From Nocardia sp. NRRL S-836 (GTDB lineage Bacteria; Actinomycetota; Actinomycetes; Mycobacteriales; Pseudonocardiaceae), in NCBI RefSeq assembly GCF_001279525.1, contig NZ_LGDY01000025.1, positions 62,001 through 126,000 of the forward strand: DNA of 64,000 nucleotides. The letters are read 5' to 3'. The notes under the pieces were generated by a model. That model was not told the origin of the DNA, made no database searches, and was given only the letters and a program-made list of their open reading frames with translations. Both the position numbers and the translations under genes were made by a program. Below are positions 32,415-40,638 of the stretch, piece by piece. Numbering within the stretch: the first letter of the stretch is position 1; the number at the start of each line of letters is the position of its first letter.

Positions 32415-32983
32415 CCCCCGACCACCGCGTCACCCTTCCGGCGCAACGCCGCCAGTTCGGAGTCCGAGAACCCGTACGTCGTCACCACCGTCATCTTCGC
32501 ACTGCTCACCACCAGCCCCGGCCCCCACTCGGCCACCACGACCCCGCGCTGGTGCGGCGACGTGAAGAACACCTCGCCGGACACTCCGAGGTCGACCTCC
32601 GCCGGCCAGAACAACGTCCGCCGGGCCTCACCGGGGTGGTACTCGTGCGCGAACTTCAGCTGGTGCAGGAACGTGATCCAGCCTTCGGTGATGTCGTCGT
32701 AGTAGTCGTCCCACTCCGGTGACGTGCCCTTCGGCGCGCGGGTGCACACGACCCGTGTGCCGCCGTCGACCGGTGAGAGCGCGAACGTGTCGTGTCCGTG
32801 CACGACCAGCGTGGTGCCGTCCTCTTGGGCGTTCTGGAAGTAGATCTGGTCGATCTCCGCGTCGAGCTCCGGCAGGTCCCAGCCGTGCCAGTGCCGCAGC
32901 TTGTCCTTGTCGCGGAACGACTGCCACACCTCCTCGACCGGGGCGGCGATGGTGATCTCGATCCGGACGCCTTCATCGCTCAT
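32411..32983 (-). CDS. SRPBCC (START/Bet v1-like) domain protein
   Basis: 190 aa from ATG 32983. The opening RIEITIAAPVEEVWQSFRDKDKLRHWHGWD is typical of the SRPBCC/AHSA1 fold, a hydrophobic ligand-binding cavity, and the region continues to about residue 130. The C-terminal part (RGVVVAEWGPGLVVSSAKMTVVTTYGFSDSEL) is a second alpha/beta piece often seen in actinobacterial members. Its start overlaps the upstream HTH gene by 11 bp, giving a two-gene operon of regulator plus AHSA1-like protein, a very common pairing. Ligand unknown. Confidence 0.8.
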   Translation of the reverse strand: MSDEGVRIEITIAAPVEEVWQSFRDKDKLRHWHGWDLPELDAEIDQIYFQNAQEDGTTLVVHGHDTFALSPVDGGTRVVCTRAPKGTSPEWDDYYDDITEGWITFLHQLKFAHEYHPGEARRTLFWPAEVDLGVSGEVFFTSPHQRGVVVAEWGPGLVVSSAKMTVVTTYGFSDSELAALRRKGDAVVGG

Positions 32984-33473
32984 CGGGGACTCCAGGGTGG
33001 CCCAGCGCGACCACCCGGTGGGGGCGGCCGGATTCGGTGTCGTACTTCAACGCGAGCTGCCGCACCGCTTCGGCCAGGTCGCTGGTGAACTCGTGGACGT
33101 CGCCGGGGGCGCCGAAGCGGACCGTGGTCTCGACGGTGAACGTGAGCAAGCGCTTTCCCGCATCGGCTGCCGCAGTGGACATCCGGTCGACCGACCGCGC
33201 CACCTCCTCCGCGACCGACACCAGGTGGGTCGCGGCGAACTGGTCCTGCACGTCCGCCGCCACCGAGCGGCCCGGCCGGGCGCGCAGCACGCGTTCGACG
33301 CAGCCGCGGCGCTGGCGCTCCTCGACCAGCTCGACCAGTCCGGCCTGTTCCAGGGCTCGCACGTGGTAGTTGACCCGTTGGCGGGGCAGGTCGAGCGCGG
33401 CCGCGAGCTGGGTCGCCGAGGCGGGCGAGGCCAGCAGCTCCAGCAGCGAGCGGCGCAACGGGGACAGCTCCAC
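32973..33473 (-). CDS. ArsR-type winged-helix regulator
   Basis: 166 aa if started at GTG 33473 (VELSPLRRSLLELL). A TTG at 33497 would add eight residues but lies inside a 20-bp palindrome that carries TTGACA, so I prefer the GTG. The winged helix is LLELLASPASATQLAAALDLPRQRVNYHVRALEQAG, the variant found in regulators paired with SRPBCC proteins. The C-terminal part is helical (AEEVARSVDRMSTAAADAG) and acidic. It overlaps the SRPBCC gene by 11 bp. The palindrome just upstream is the probable operator. Confidence 0.8.
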   Translation of the reverse strand: MELSPLRRSLLELLASPASATQLAAALDLPRQRVNYHVRALEQAGLVELVEERQRRGCVERVLRARPGRSVAADVQDQFAATHLVSVAEEVARSVDRMSTAAADAGKRLLTFTVETTVRFGAPGDVHEFTSDLAEAVRQLALKYDTESGRPHRVVALGHPGVPDER

Positions 33474-33490
33474 TCCCGGAACGGTGCCAT

Positions 33491-33510
33491 TTGACAAAAG
33501 GATTTGTCAA
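33491..33510. promoter_or_regulatory. Perfect 20-bp palindromic operator
   Basis: TTGACAAA and TTTGTCAA flank AGGA (33491-33510). Each arm, read outward, begins TTGACA like a -35 element, so a bound regulator could affect transcription of both the HTH/SRPBCC operon (minus) and the secreted ricin-domain gene (plus). Confidence 0.7.
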
Positions 33511-33572
33511 TACCGGAACACGACCGGAAACAGTTAGGTTCGTTGACTGTTGCGACGAACCGGCTCCACTCT

Positions 33573-35708
33573 GTGACCGTGAGAACCCCCCTGCTGGTGG
33601 CAGCGTTGGCGGCAGCAGCGATCGTTCCGGTGTGGACGGTCGCGGCGCAGGCCGACGTGGTGCCCGGAACCGCTTATCAGGTCACGAACGTCGGCAGCGG
33701 AAAGTGCGTGGAGTCGCTGGGATCGGCGAACGGCGCGCAGCTCCGCCAACAGGCCTGCTCCGGGCAGACGTGGAAGTTCACGCCCACGAGCGACGGCTAC
33801 TACACAGTCGGCGAAGGTGCGGTCTGGGACGTCTCGAACATGTCGGCCGCGGACAACGCGGCGATCCACCTGTGGCAGAACTACAGCGCGGACAACCAGC
33901 AGTGGCGTGCCGAGCAGGTGGCTGCGGACACCTACCGGTTCGTGAGCCGCCACAGCGGCAAGTGCCTGGACGTGCCCGGTGCGACGACCGGCGACGTCCA
34001 GCTGGTCCAGTACACCTGCAACGGGACCAACGCGCAGCTCTTCCGGCTGGCCTCGGGCAACCCCAACCCGGATCAGCCCGACTTCGGCCCGAACGTGCTC
34101 GTCTTCGACCCGTCGATGCCCGCGAGCACCATCCAGTCGCGGCTCAACGACGTCTTCCGGCAGCAGGAACAGGGGCAGTACGACGCCCGCCGGTTCGCGA
34201 TCATGTTCAAGCCGGGCAACTACAACGTCGACGTCAACATCGGCTTCTTCACCCAGGTGCTCGGCCTGGGCATGCTGCCGGACGGCGTGACGATCAACGG
34301 CCAGGTGCACGTCGAGGCCGACTGGTTCCAGGGCAACGCGACGCACAACTTCTGGCGTGGCGCGGAGAACCTCGCCGTGCGGCCGCCGGGTGGCACCAAC
34401 ACGTGGGCCGTCTCGCAGGCGTCGGCGATGCGCCGCACCAAGGTCTACGGCAACATGCAGCTCGACGACAACGGCTGGTCCAGCGGCGGTTTCCTCGCCG
34501 ACTCGGTCGTCACGGGCCAGGTCCGCTCCGGTTCGCAGCAGCAGTGGCTGTCGCGCAACACCGAGTGGGGCTCGTGGACCGGTGAGAACTGGAACATGGT
34601 GTTCGTCGGTGCGCGCAACGCCCCGCAGACCTCGTTCCCCGAACCGCCGTACACGACCGTCGCGCAGACGCCGGTGGTGCGGGAGAAGCCGTTCCTGAAC
34701 GTCGACGGTTCCGGCAACTACAACGTGTTCGTCCCCGCGCTGCGCAGCAACTCCAGCGGCACCACGTGGGCGAGCGGCCAGCAGCAGGGCACGAACATCC
34801 CGCTGTCGCAGTTCTTCATCGCCAAGCCGGGCACCTCGGCGGCGACGATCAACCAGCAGCTCGCGGCCGGCAAGCACCTGTTGCTGACGCCGGGTGTCCA
34901 CCAGGTCTCCGAACCGATCCGGGTCACCCGGCCGGACACCGTGGTCATGGGCCTCGGCCTCGCGACCATCATGCCCACCAACGGGAACATGGCCATCGAC
35001 GTGGCCGATGTGGACGGTGTGAAGATCGCCGGACTGCTGGTCGACGCCGCGCCGACGAACTCCCCGCTGCTCGTGCGGATCGGCGCGCCCGGCAGCACGG
35101 CGCGTCACCAGGCCAACCCGACCTCGGTGCACGACCTGTACGTGCGCATCGGCGGTTCGGCGGTCGGACGGGCCACGACCTCACTGGTGGTCAACAGCGC
35201 CGACGTGATCGGCGACCACCTCTGGCTGTGGCGCGGCGACCACTCCTACGGCGTCGGCTGGGACGTGAACACCGCCGACACCGGGCTGGTCGTCAACGGC
35301 AGCAACGTGACGATGTACGGCCTGTTCGTCGAGCACTACCAGAAGTACCAGACCATCTGGAACGGCCAGGGCGGCCGGACGTACTTCTACCAGAACGAGA
35401 TGCCGTACGAGGCACCCAACCAGGCCGCGTGGATGAACGGCTCCACGCGCGGCTACGCGGCGTACAAGGTCTCCAACAACGTCACGACGCACGAGGCGTG
35501 GGGGCTGGGCAGCTACATCTTCGCCAACGCCAACCCCGGCGTGGTCGCCGACCGGGCGTTCGAGGTGCCGGACACGCCGGGCGTCCGGTTTCACAGCATG
35601 GTGACGATCTCGTTGGGCGGCAAGGGAACCATCGAACGGATCATCAACGGCTCCGGTGGCCGGGTGACCGCGGGGTCGACCGAGGCCTACCTGGCGAACT
35701 ACCCGTAG
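33573..35708 (+). CDS. Secreted ricin-type lectin plus beta-helix protein, probable glycan-active enzyme
   Basis: 711 aa from GTG 33573 (GTG 33579 also possible). A Sec signal peptide (RTPLLVAALAAAAIVPVWTV, cut after AQA) is followed by a ricin B-type lectin/CBM13 domain at about residues 30-170 (repeats ending in QxW-like motifs, SGKCVES and SGKCLDVPG). The remaining 530 residues are Gly/Asn/Thr-rich with repeated short strands (TVVMGLGLATIMPTNGNMAIDV, LVVNGSNVTMYGL), typical of a right-handed or GH55-like parallel beta-helix. This suggests binding and cleavage of a plant or fungal polysaccharide. TAGGTT at 33535-33540 is a possible -10. Confidence 0.75.
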   Translation: MTVRTPLLVAALAAAAIVPVWTVAAQADVVPGTAYQVTNVGSGKCVESLGSANGAQLRQQACSGQTWKFTPTSDGYYTVGEGAVWDVSNMSAADNAAIHLWQNYSADNQQWRAEQVAADTYRFVSRHSGKCLDVPGATTGDVQLVQYTCNGTNAQLFRLASGNPNPDQPDFGPNVLVFDPSMPASTIQSRLNDVFRQQEQGQYDARRFAIMFKPGNYNVDVNIGFFTQVLGLGMLPDGVTINGQVHVEADWFQGNATHNFWRGAENLAVRPPGGTNTWAVSQASAMRRTKVYGNMQLDDNGWSSGGFLADSVVTGQVRSGSQQQWLSRNTEWGSWTGENWNMVFVGARNAPQTSFPEPPYTTVAQTPVVREKPFLNVDGSGNYNVFVPALRSNSSGTTWASGQQQGTNIPLSQFFIAKPGTSAATINQQLAAGKHLLLTPGVHQVSEPIRVTRPDTVVMGLGLATIMPTNGNMAIDVADVDGVKIAGLLVDAAPTNSPLLVRIGAPGSTARHQANPTSVHDLYVRIGGSAVGRATTSLVVNSADVIGDHLWLWRGDHSYGVGWDVNTADTGLVVNGSNVTMYGLFVEHYQKYQTIWNGQGGRTYFYQNEMPYEAPNQAAWMNGSTRGYAAYKVSNNVTTHEAWGLGSYIFANANPGVVADRAFEVPDTPGVRFHSMVTISLGGKGTIERIINGSGGRVTAGSTEAYLANYP

Positions 35709-35735
35709 CCGTCCGCCCTGCGACGATCGACCCGC

Positions 35736-35776
35736 ATCCCCGCACTTCCGGTCCGCACGGCCGGGAGTGCGGGGAT
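35736..35776. terminator. Strong bidirectional hairpin terminator
   Basis: ATCCCCGCACTTCCGG (35736-35751) and CCGGGAGTGCGGGGAT (35761-35776) pair over 16 bp with a single T-G mismatch and a 9-nt loop, between the convergent ricin-domain and DUF6204 genes. Confidence 0.8.
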
Positions 35777-35801
35777 GCTCCCGTTGCCGGGACAGCCCGC
35801 C

Positions 35802-36128
35802 TCAGCCCAGGCGCTTCGGCCGGTTGATCTTCATCTCGTCCATGTCCGTGACGGAGGCGCGCAGCCCGCGGTAGTCGACCCCGAGCGCGTCGAGCGCCGC
35901 CGTCGCACGCCGCAGCCCCGCGTCGTCGGGCTTCTCGGCGGCGGCGAGCACGACCCGGTAGCTGAAGAAGTCGAGCTTCTCGTCGAACGTGAGCGCGCCC
36001 TGCTCGCTGAAGCCGCCGCTGCGCAGGAAGTCGAAGCCCTTGAGCTGCTCCCGCAGGTGCGCGCGCTGGTCGTCGGTCAGGTCGGCGAACCGGCCGCGGA
36101 CGAGTACTCGGTAGGTGTGTTCAGCCAC
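35802..36128 (-). CDS. DUF6204 family protein
   Basis: 108 aa from GTG 36128 (VAEHTYRVLVRGRF). The layout matches small actinobacterial DUF6204 proteins: an opening TYRVLVRG strand, LTDDQRAHLREQ, a middle SYRVVLAAAEKPDD and a closing ALDALGVDYRGLRASVTDMDEMKINRP. This ferredoxin-like alpha/beta pattern has no catalytic motif that I can see. Function unknown. It is cytoplasmic and apparently monocistronic. It is divergent from the TenA-like gene with a 70-bp gap and no clear ribosome binding site. Confidence 0.75.
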   Translation of the reverse strand: MAEHTYRVLVRGRFADLTDDQRAHLREQLKGFDFLRSGGFSEQGALTFDEKLDFFSYRVVLAAAEKPDDAGLRRATAALDALGVDYRGLRASVTDMDEMKINRPKRLG

Positions 36129-36198
36129 GAGGGAACATCGTGCAGGAACGCCGTGCGCCCTGGCGAACGATTTCTGCGGTGCGGAAGAATCGCCTTCC

Positions 36199-36840
36199 AT
36201 GAACGCAAAGGACCTGGTCGCCCGCATCCGGACCGAGCTGCACCCCGGTGAGCACGACAACCTCGTGGTCAAACTGGTCGAAACCGGGCAAGCCCCGCGC
36301 TCCGTGATCGCGACGTTCGCCGCCGAGGAGAACCACATCGTCTCGTCGGACTGGCGAACATTCCTCACGCTGGCCGCGAAGGCGGAAGAACCCCACGCAC
36401 GGGCGTTCTTCACGCTGCTGGCGGGCGGTGAGGAGCTGGTGCTGCCGCTGCTGGAGCCGCTGGCCCGCGCGGCCGGCATGTCCGCCAGGGACTTCCACGC
36501 CTACGAGCCCTTCCCCGGCTGCCAGTCCTACCCGGCCTACCAGGCGTGGATGGCGCTCAACGGCGAGCCGACGGACGTGATCCTCGCGCTCCTGGCGAAC
36601 TTCACCGCGTGGGGCGGCTACTGCGCCCGGATGGCCAAGGGCCTGCGCGAGCACTACGACTTCGACGACGAGGCGTGCGCGTTCGTGGACTTCTTCGCCA
36701 CCCCCGCGCCCCAGGTGGAGGAACGGGCGGTCGCGGCGATCCAGGCCGCCCTGGACGCGGGCTGGCAGCCGAAGCACGCGTGGCGCTACGGCCGCCTGTT
36801 GCAGGCCTACGAGCTGCAGTTCTGGTCAACGCTGGCGTGA
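36199..36840 (+). CDS. TenA/haem-oxygenase-fold protein
   Basis: 213 aa from ATG 36199; GGAAG lies about 12 nt upstream. The protein is all-helical with aromatic and acidic clusters: AAEENHIVSSDWRTFLTLAAKAEE, then YPAYQAWMALNGEPTDVILALLANFTAWGGYC and a C-terminal WRYGRLLQAYELQFW. This matches the TenA/PqqC/haem-oxygenase superfamily, which includes thiaminase II and iron-dependent oxygenases. I do not see enough to choose between a thiamine-salvage role and another activity, and no thi genes are nearby. Confidence 0.6.
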   Translation: MNAKDLVARIRTELHPGEHDNLVVKLVETGQAPRSVIATFAAEENHIVSSDWRTFLTLAAKAEEPHARAFFTLLAGGEELVLPLLEPLARAAGMSARDFHAYEPFPGCQSYPAYQAWMALNGEPTDVILALLANFTAWGGYCARMAKGLREHYDFDDEACAFVDFFATPAPQVEERAVAAIQAALDAGWQPKHAWRYGRLLQAYELQFWSTLA

Positions 36841-36845
36841 GCACC

Positions 36846-36890
36846 GTGCGTGGTTTTCGTTGTGGCGGTCTGGCGGCGAAAACCACGCAC
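36846..36890. terminator. Perfect 14-bp inverted repeat terminator
   Basis: GTGCGTGGTTTTCG (36846-36859) and CGAAAACCACGCAC (36877-36890) are exact reverse complements around a 17-nt loop, ending on the stop codon of the minus-strand gene. The arms resemble those of the hairpin at 42043-42074. Confidence 0.8.
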
Positions 36891-37468
36891 TAGACCTCGT
36901 CCGGGACGTGCACCCACCCCTTGCACTCCTCGCCGGCCGGCTCGACCCTGGGCAGCGGCACGAACACCCAGTCGTCCACCCCGTCGTAGCCGTGCCTGAT
37001 CACCGAGCGGTGGATCTGGTCGGACACCACCAGCACGAGCGGGCCGGAGGTCCGCGCGAGCGCGGAGGCCATGAGCAGCCTCTTCGCGATGTCGAGGTCC
37101 TCGCCGAACCACCCGAGGTCGTCACAGGTCACGTCGCCGGGGTGGATGACCAGCCGCAGCCGCAACGGGTAGTACTGCCCGTCGTTGCGCTCGTCGAGCA
37201 GCGCCTTGAGCCTCGGCACGAGCCTGGTCAGCAGCCAGGTCTTGGGAATCCGGTCCGTGGGGTGGACCAGCACGATCAGCCAGTCGCCGCGATCGACGTA
37301 CCGGTCCCGGAGATCAGCGGTGACACCGCTGTCCACCAGGGCTTGCTCGACGAGCTCGAACATGGCCCTGCGGAGCATTCCCATCACCAGGTTGCTGCAG
37401 GCCGTCGGTGGTGCCATGGCCACAGCGAGGATCGTGCGCTGACACGGTTGTATCGACAGGGTACTCAT
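36890..37468 (-). CDS. Degenerate nucleotidyl-cyclase-like protein
   Basis: 192 aa from ATG 37468 (MSTLSIQP); a longer start at 37513 is possible. The pattern RTILAVAMAPPT...LREAMFELVEQAL...DRYVDRGDWLIVLVHP...LRLRLVIHPGDVTCDDLGWFGEDLDIAKRLL follows the class III cyclase-like domain common in actinobacterial signalling proteins (AVDIERST...DRGDG...HxGxV). The metal-binding Asp of the first block is missing (AVAMAPPT), so catalysis is unlikely. It probably serves as a sensor or partner. It is divergent from the HTH-sensor gene at 37741 across a 272-bp gap full of ACTTCAGTT-type repeats. Confidence 0.65.
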   Translation of the reverse strand: MSTLSIQPCQRTILAVAMAPPTACSNLVMGMLRRAMFELVEQALVDSGVTADLRDRYVDRGDWLIVLVHPTDRIPKTWLLTRLVPRLKALLDERNDGQYYPLRLRLVIHPGDVTCDDLGWFGEDLDIAKRLLMASALARTSGPLVLVVSDQIHRSVIRHGYDGVDDWVFVPLPRVEPAGEECKGWVHVPDEV

Positions 37469-37540
37469 GGCTCCCCGCCTCCTGACCTTCGAAGCGTGCG
37501 GAGGTTCGGGCACTGGCGGTTGTCACCCGGAAGAAGAGTG

Positions 37541-37730
37541 AACTTCAGTTAACTTCAGTTGATCTCGGTTATATGTCTATAGTTGAGAGTAAGGCTCAAC
37601 TGAAGACCAAGCAATAGCCAGGAAAATGGGCCGCAGACACCGGCACGAGCGCTGAACGCGCGGTAATGGCGGCCTGGCGTCCGGCGATGTACGAGTGTTG
37701 CCAGATCCTGCACTGAAGTTCAGCTGAAGG
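37541..37730. promoter_or_regulatory. Cluster of ACTTCAGTT operator-like repeats
   Basis: AACTTCAGTT occurs twice in direct tandem with 10-bp spacing (37541-37560). In opposite orientation AACTGAAG occurs at 37599-37606, ACTGAAGTT at 37712-37720 and GCTGAAG at 37723-37729. A further inverted repeat GTTGAG-N7-CTCAAC lies at 37582-37600. The gap (37469-37740) is AT-rich compared with its surroundings. One-turn spacing and both orientations suggest cooperative binding of the adjacent HTH protein at two ends of the region. Confidence 0.65.
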
Positions 37731-37740
37731 ACGTGATGGC

Positions 37741-38808
37741 GTGACCTCCGCAGCGGAACCAGCGCTCCAGCTCGCGCAGCGACTCCGTGACCTGCGCAGG
37801 AACGGCATGCCCGGCAAGCGCATCACCCAGGAGCAGCTGAGCGAGGCGTTCGGCGTCAGCGTCCCCCTGATCTCCTCCTGGGAACGGGCGCAGAACCCGG
37901 CCCTGCCTCCCGAGCACCGGCTGGCGGCCTACGCCGCCTTCTTCGCCACGAAGCGATCGGTCGACCGGCGTCCGTTCCGCGCGCCGACCGATCTGAACGG
38001 CGAGGAGGAGGCGGCCAGGGACGCGCTGCTCGCCGAGCTGACCGAGCTGCGCGAACGCGCACTGGGTGGCTCGCCGGCCGGGGAGGTGCCCGCCGTCGCG
38101 GACAACCTGTGGCGGTTCCCGCCCAACGAGGACATCACGATCGTGTGTTCCAAGCTGCCGGACCGCCTGCGCAGGCAGCTCCCGAGCGCCGGGCCGGAGG
38201 ATCCCGACTACGTCGAGCTCTACCAGTACTCGGACCTCGACTCGTTGTTCGAGCTGCACGGCCACATCCGCGCGATGAACCCGAGCAACACCGTGCGCGT
38301 ACGCCCCGGGGCGGGGATCCTCACCGCCGACGAGGGCTCCAGCCACCTGGTGCTGCTGGGCGGCGTCGACTGGAACCAGATCACCGCCGAGGTCCTGCAC
38401 CGCATCGACCTGCCGATCGGGCAGCAGAAGCGACCGGACGACAAGGACACGAGCGGCTTCGAGGTCGTCGAGAACGGGGAGGTGGTCGAGACGTTCCTCC
38501 CGACGTTGCGCCAGATCGGCGACGTGCAGGTGCTCGAAGAGGACGTCGCGCACTTCTACCGCTCGCGCAACCCCTTCAACCAGAAGCGGACGGTGACCAT
38601 GTGCAACGGCGTGCACTCCCGTGGCGTGCTCGGCGCCGTGCGCGCGTTGACCGACGCCCGGTTCCGCGACCGCAACACCGCCTACGCACGGCGCCGGTTC
38701 GCCGGCATGGAGGCGTTCAGCATCCTCAGCCGGGTACCCGTCCTGCAGGGCACGGTCATCACGCCGGACTGGACCAAAGACCACGTCCTGCACGAATGGC
38801 CGGCGTGA
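37741..38808 (+). CDS. XRE-family HTH protein with C-terminal sensor or nucleotide-binding-like domain
   Basis: 355 aa from GTG 37741, with GAAGGA upstream. The N-terminal HTH is clear (KRITQEQLSEAFGVSVPLISSWERA, residues about 27-52) and is followed by a helical linker to about residue 115. The C-terminal region (EDITIVCSKLP, YVELYQYSDLDSLFELHGHIRAMNP, SSHLVLLGGVDWNQIT) alternates strands and helices like a Rossmann-type or SLOG/TIR-like fold. The last part contains a conserved-looking GVHSRGVLGAVRALTD. I cannot name the domain. Four bases separate its stop from the glycosyltransferase-like gene, indicating an operon. Confidence 0.7.
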   Translation: MTSAAEPALQLAQRLRDLRRNGMPGKRITQEQLSEAFGVSVPLISSWERAQNPALPPEHRLAAYAAFFATKRSVDRRPFRAPTDLNGEEEAARDALLAELTELRERALGGSPAGEVPAVADNLWRFPPNEDITIVCSKLPDRLRRQLPSAGPEDPDYVELYQYSDLDSLFELHGHIRAMNPSNTVRVRPGAGILTADEGSSHLVLLGGVDWNQITAEVLHRIDLPIGQQKRPDDKDTSGFEVVENGEVVETFLPTLRQIGDVQVLEEDVAHFYRSRNPFNQKRTVTMCNGVHSRGVLGAVRALTDARFRDRNTAYARRRFAGMEAFSILSRVPVLQGTVITPDWTKDHVLHEWPA

Positions 38809-38812
38809 TCCC

Positions 38813-39946
38813 TTGACCGACGACACCCGAGTCCGTTCCGAGCACCACCACGGTTCCCACCGCGGTCTGCTCGACGCCGCACCGAGAACCACGCTTCCCG
38901 CCAGGGTGCAGGCGATCGTCGTGCCGACCGTCCGGCCGCCGCGCGCCATGCAGCACGCGATCGGCCTGGCGGCGGCGCTCGGCTGCGTCCTGGTGGCGTT
39001 GTGCAGCAGGAAGCACACGTCGGCGTTCAAGGTGGCCCTGCTCGCGGCCGCCGCGGGCGTCGAGGTCCTCGCGATCGACGTGGACGACCTCCCGTCCCGG
39101 CTGCTGCCCGCGTTCCGGACGTCCGACTGGCTGCGCGACCCGAGGTTCACCCGGCGCAGCGACCTCAGCCTGAAACGCAACCTGGGGCTCCTGCTGGCGC
39201 GGGTGGCGAGGTGGGAGCGGATCGTCTTCCTGGACGACGACATCGAGGTGCCCGACCACCGCGACCTGAGCAGGGCGGCGGCCCTCACCGACGACTACGC
39301 CGGGGTCGGCCTGAAGATCGAGGGCTATCCCGACAACTCGGTGGTGTGCCACGCCTACCGGGAGGCCGGTGGCGCCCAGGAGATGTTCGTCGGTGGCGGC
39401 GCGCTCGCGGTGCACGCCGGTTCGACGTCGTCGTTCTTCCCGAACATCTACAACGAGGACTGGTTCTTCCTGCTCGGCGACCAGCGGCTGCGCCGGACCA
39501 CGGTCACCGGCACCGCCTGGCAGCAGCCGTACGACCCGTTCGACGTCGAGGAGCGGGCCAGGGCGCAGGAGTGGGGCGACGTGCTCGCCGAAGGGCTCTT
39601 CTGGCTCCTGGACGAGGGCCGGCCGCTGAAGGACGCGAACGCCTGCTACTGGGCCGACTACCTGGCCAAGCGGAAGAGGTTCATCGTCGAGACGATCGAG
39701 CTGACCAGGAGCACCGAGCCGGATCCCGCGCGCAAGGCCAGGAAGCTCAGGTCGCTGGCCGCGGCGCTGGGCCGCTCCCGGTCACTGCAGCCGCAGCGGT
39801 GCGAGGACTACGTCGAGGCGTGGCGGAAGGACCGGTCGGTCTGGCAACGGCACCTCGACCACCACGAGCAGCACGCGCCGCGGGAGAGCGACCTCGGCAA
39901 GGTGATCGCCCACCTCGGCCTCACGCACGTGACGACGTACCTCTAA
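38813..39946 (+). CDS. GT-A fold glycosyltransferase-like protein
   Basis: 377 aa from TTG 38813, four bases after the HTH gene stop. A nucleotide-sugar-binding GT-A core is indicated by VQAIVVPTVRPP, then WERIVFLDDDIEV (Asp141-143, a DxD-type metal site), VGGGALAV and FPNIYNEDWFFLLGD with the ED pair typical of GT2-like catalytic bases. No membrane helix or signal is seen. From memory, relatives are common and uncharacterised in actinobacteria. Coupling to an HTH-sensor gene suggests a regulated modification of an unknown acceptor. The last 4 bp overlap the convergent acetyltransferase gene. Confidence 0.72.
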   Translation: MTDDTRVRSEHHHGSHRGLLDAAPRTTLPARVQAIVVPTVRPPRAMQHAIGLAAALGCVLVALCSRKHTSAFKVALLAAAAGVEVLAIDVDDLPSRLLPAFRTSDWLRDPRFTRRSDLSLKRNLGLLLARVARWERIVFLDDDIEVPDHRDLSRAAALTDDYAGVGLKIEGYPDNSVVCHAYREAGGAQEMFVGGGALAVHAGSTSSFFPNIYNEDWFFLLGDQRLRRTTVTGTAWQQPYDPFDVEERARAQEWGDVLAEGLFWLLDEGRPLKDANACYWADYLAKRKRFIVETIELTRSTEPDPARKARKLRSLAAALGRSRSLQPQRCEDYVEAWRKDRSVWQRHLDHHEQHAPRESDLGKVIAHLGLTHVTTYL

Positions 39947-40446
39947 CGGGCCAGCGCCTTCACCATCACGTCGCAGATCTCCACGTCGCGGTGCCCGTTC
40001 TCGTCGGCGAGCGAGTAGCACTTGACGGCCGAGTGGCCCCAGTCCCGGTACCCCAGCCGGGTGTAGAGCTTCGCCGCGGCGGTGTTGCCGATCTCGACGG
40101 CCAGCGCCACCTCGTCGTGCCCGCGGTCGGCCAGCAACCGCTCCGCCGCACCGATCAGACTGGTCCCGACGCCCTGCCTGCGGTGGTCGCGGTGGATCTC
40201 CAGGTGCGTCACCAGCGGCGTCTCCGGCAGGTAGCGGCGGATCTCCGGCTCCTCGGCGGGTTCCAGCCAGAGGTAGACGTCCCCGATCACCAATCCACCG
40301 CGCCACGCCGTGAGCAGCACTCCCCTGCTCTCCGACTGCCGGTCGAGGCGGTCGGCGAAGAAGCGGTCCTGCCCGAGTCGTCCGGCCAGTGACCCGAGGT
40401 CTTCGGGCCGCGCCGGCCTGATGGTCACGTCGCGCATGCCACCCAT
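39943..40446 (-). CDS. GNAT family N-acetyltransferase
   Basis: 167 aa from ATG 40446 (ATG 40437 is equally possible; neither has a strong ribosome binding site). The acetyl-CoA binding motif A is HRDHRRQGVGTSLIGAAE near residue 84-102, followed by VEIGNTAAAKLYTRLGYRDWG (motif B). The C-terminal segment is YSLADENGHRDVEICDVMVK. The substrate is unknown. It is convergent with the glycosyltransferase-like gene, sharing 4 bp. Upstream (40490-40510) lies a palindrome GTCCAC-A-GTGGAC of unknown meaning. Confidence 0.85.
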   Translation of the reverse strand: MGGMRDVTIRPARPEDLGSLAGRLGQDRFFADRLDRQSESRGVLLTAWRGGLVIGDVYLWLEPAEEPEIRRYLPETPLVTHLEIHRDHRRQGVGTSLIGAAERLLADRGHDEVALAVEIGNTAAAKLYTRLGYRDWGHSAVKCYSLADENGHRDVEICDVMVKALAR

Positions 40447-40638
40447 CTACCACAACTCTGAAGCGAGTCAGTTCTTCCACCACCCCGAAACAACTGTCCA
40501 CAGTGGACTCGCACGACCCGGCGCGGCGGCTGGACGTGCGAAGTCGACGGTTCATTGACAAAAACCTGACAGCTCGGCGGGAATCCGGCGCCAGCCGGTA
40601 GCTTGCCCGCAGGAGTGCGCTGCCAGGACAGGAACACG

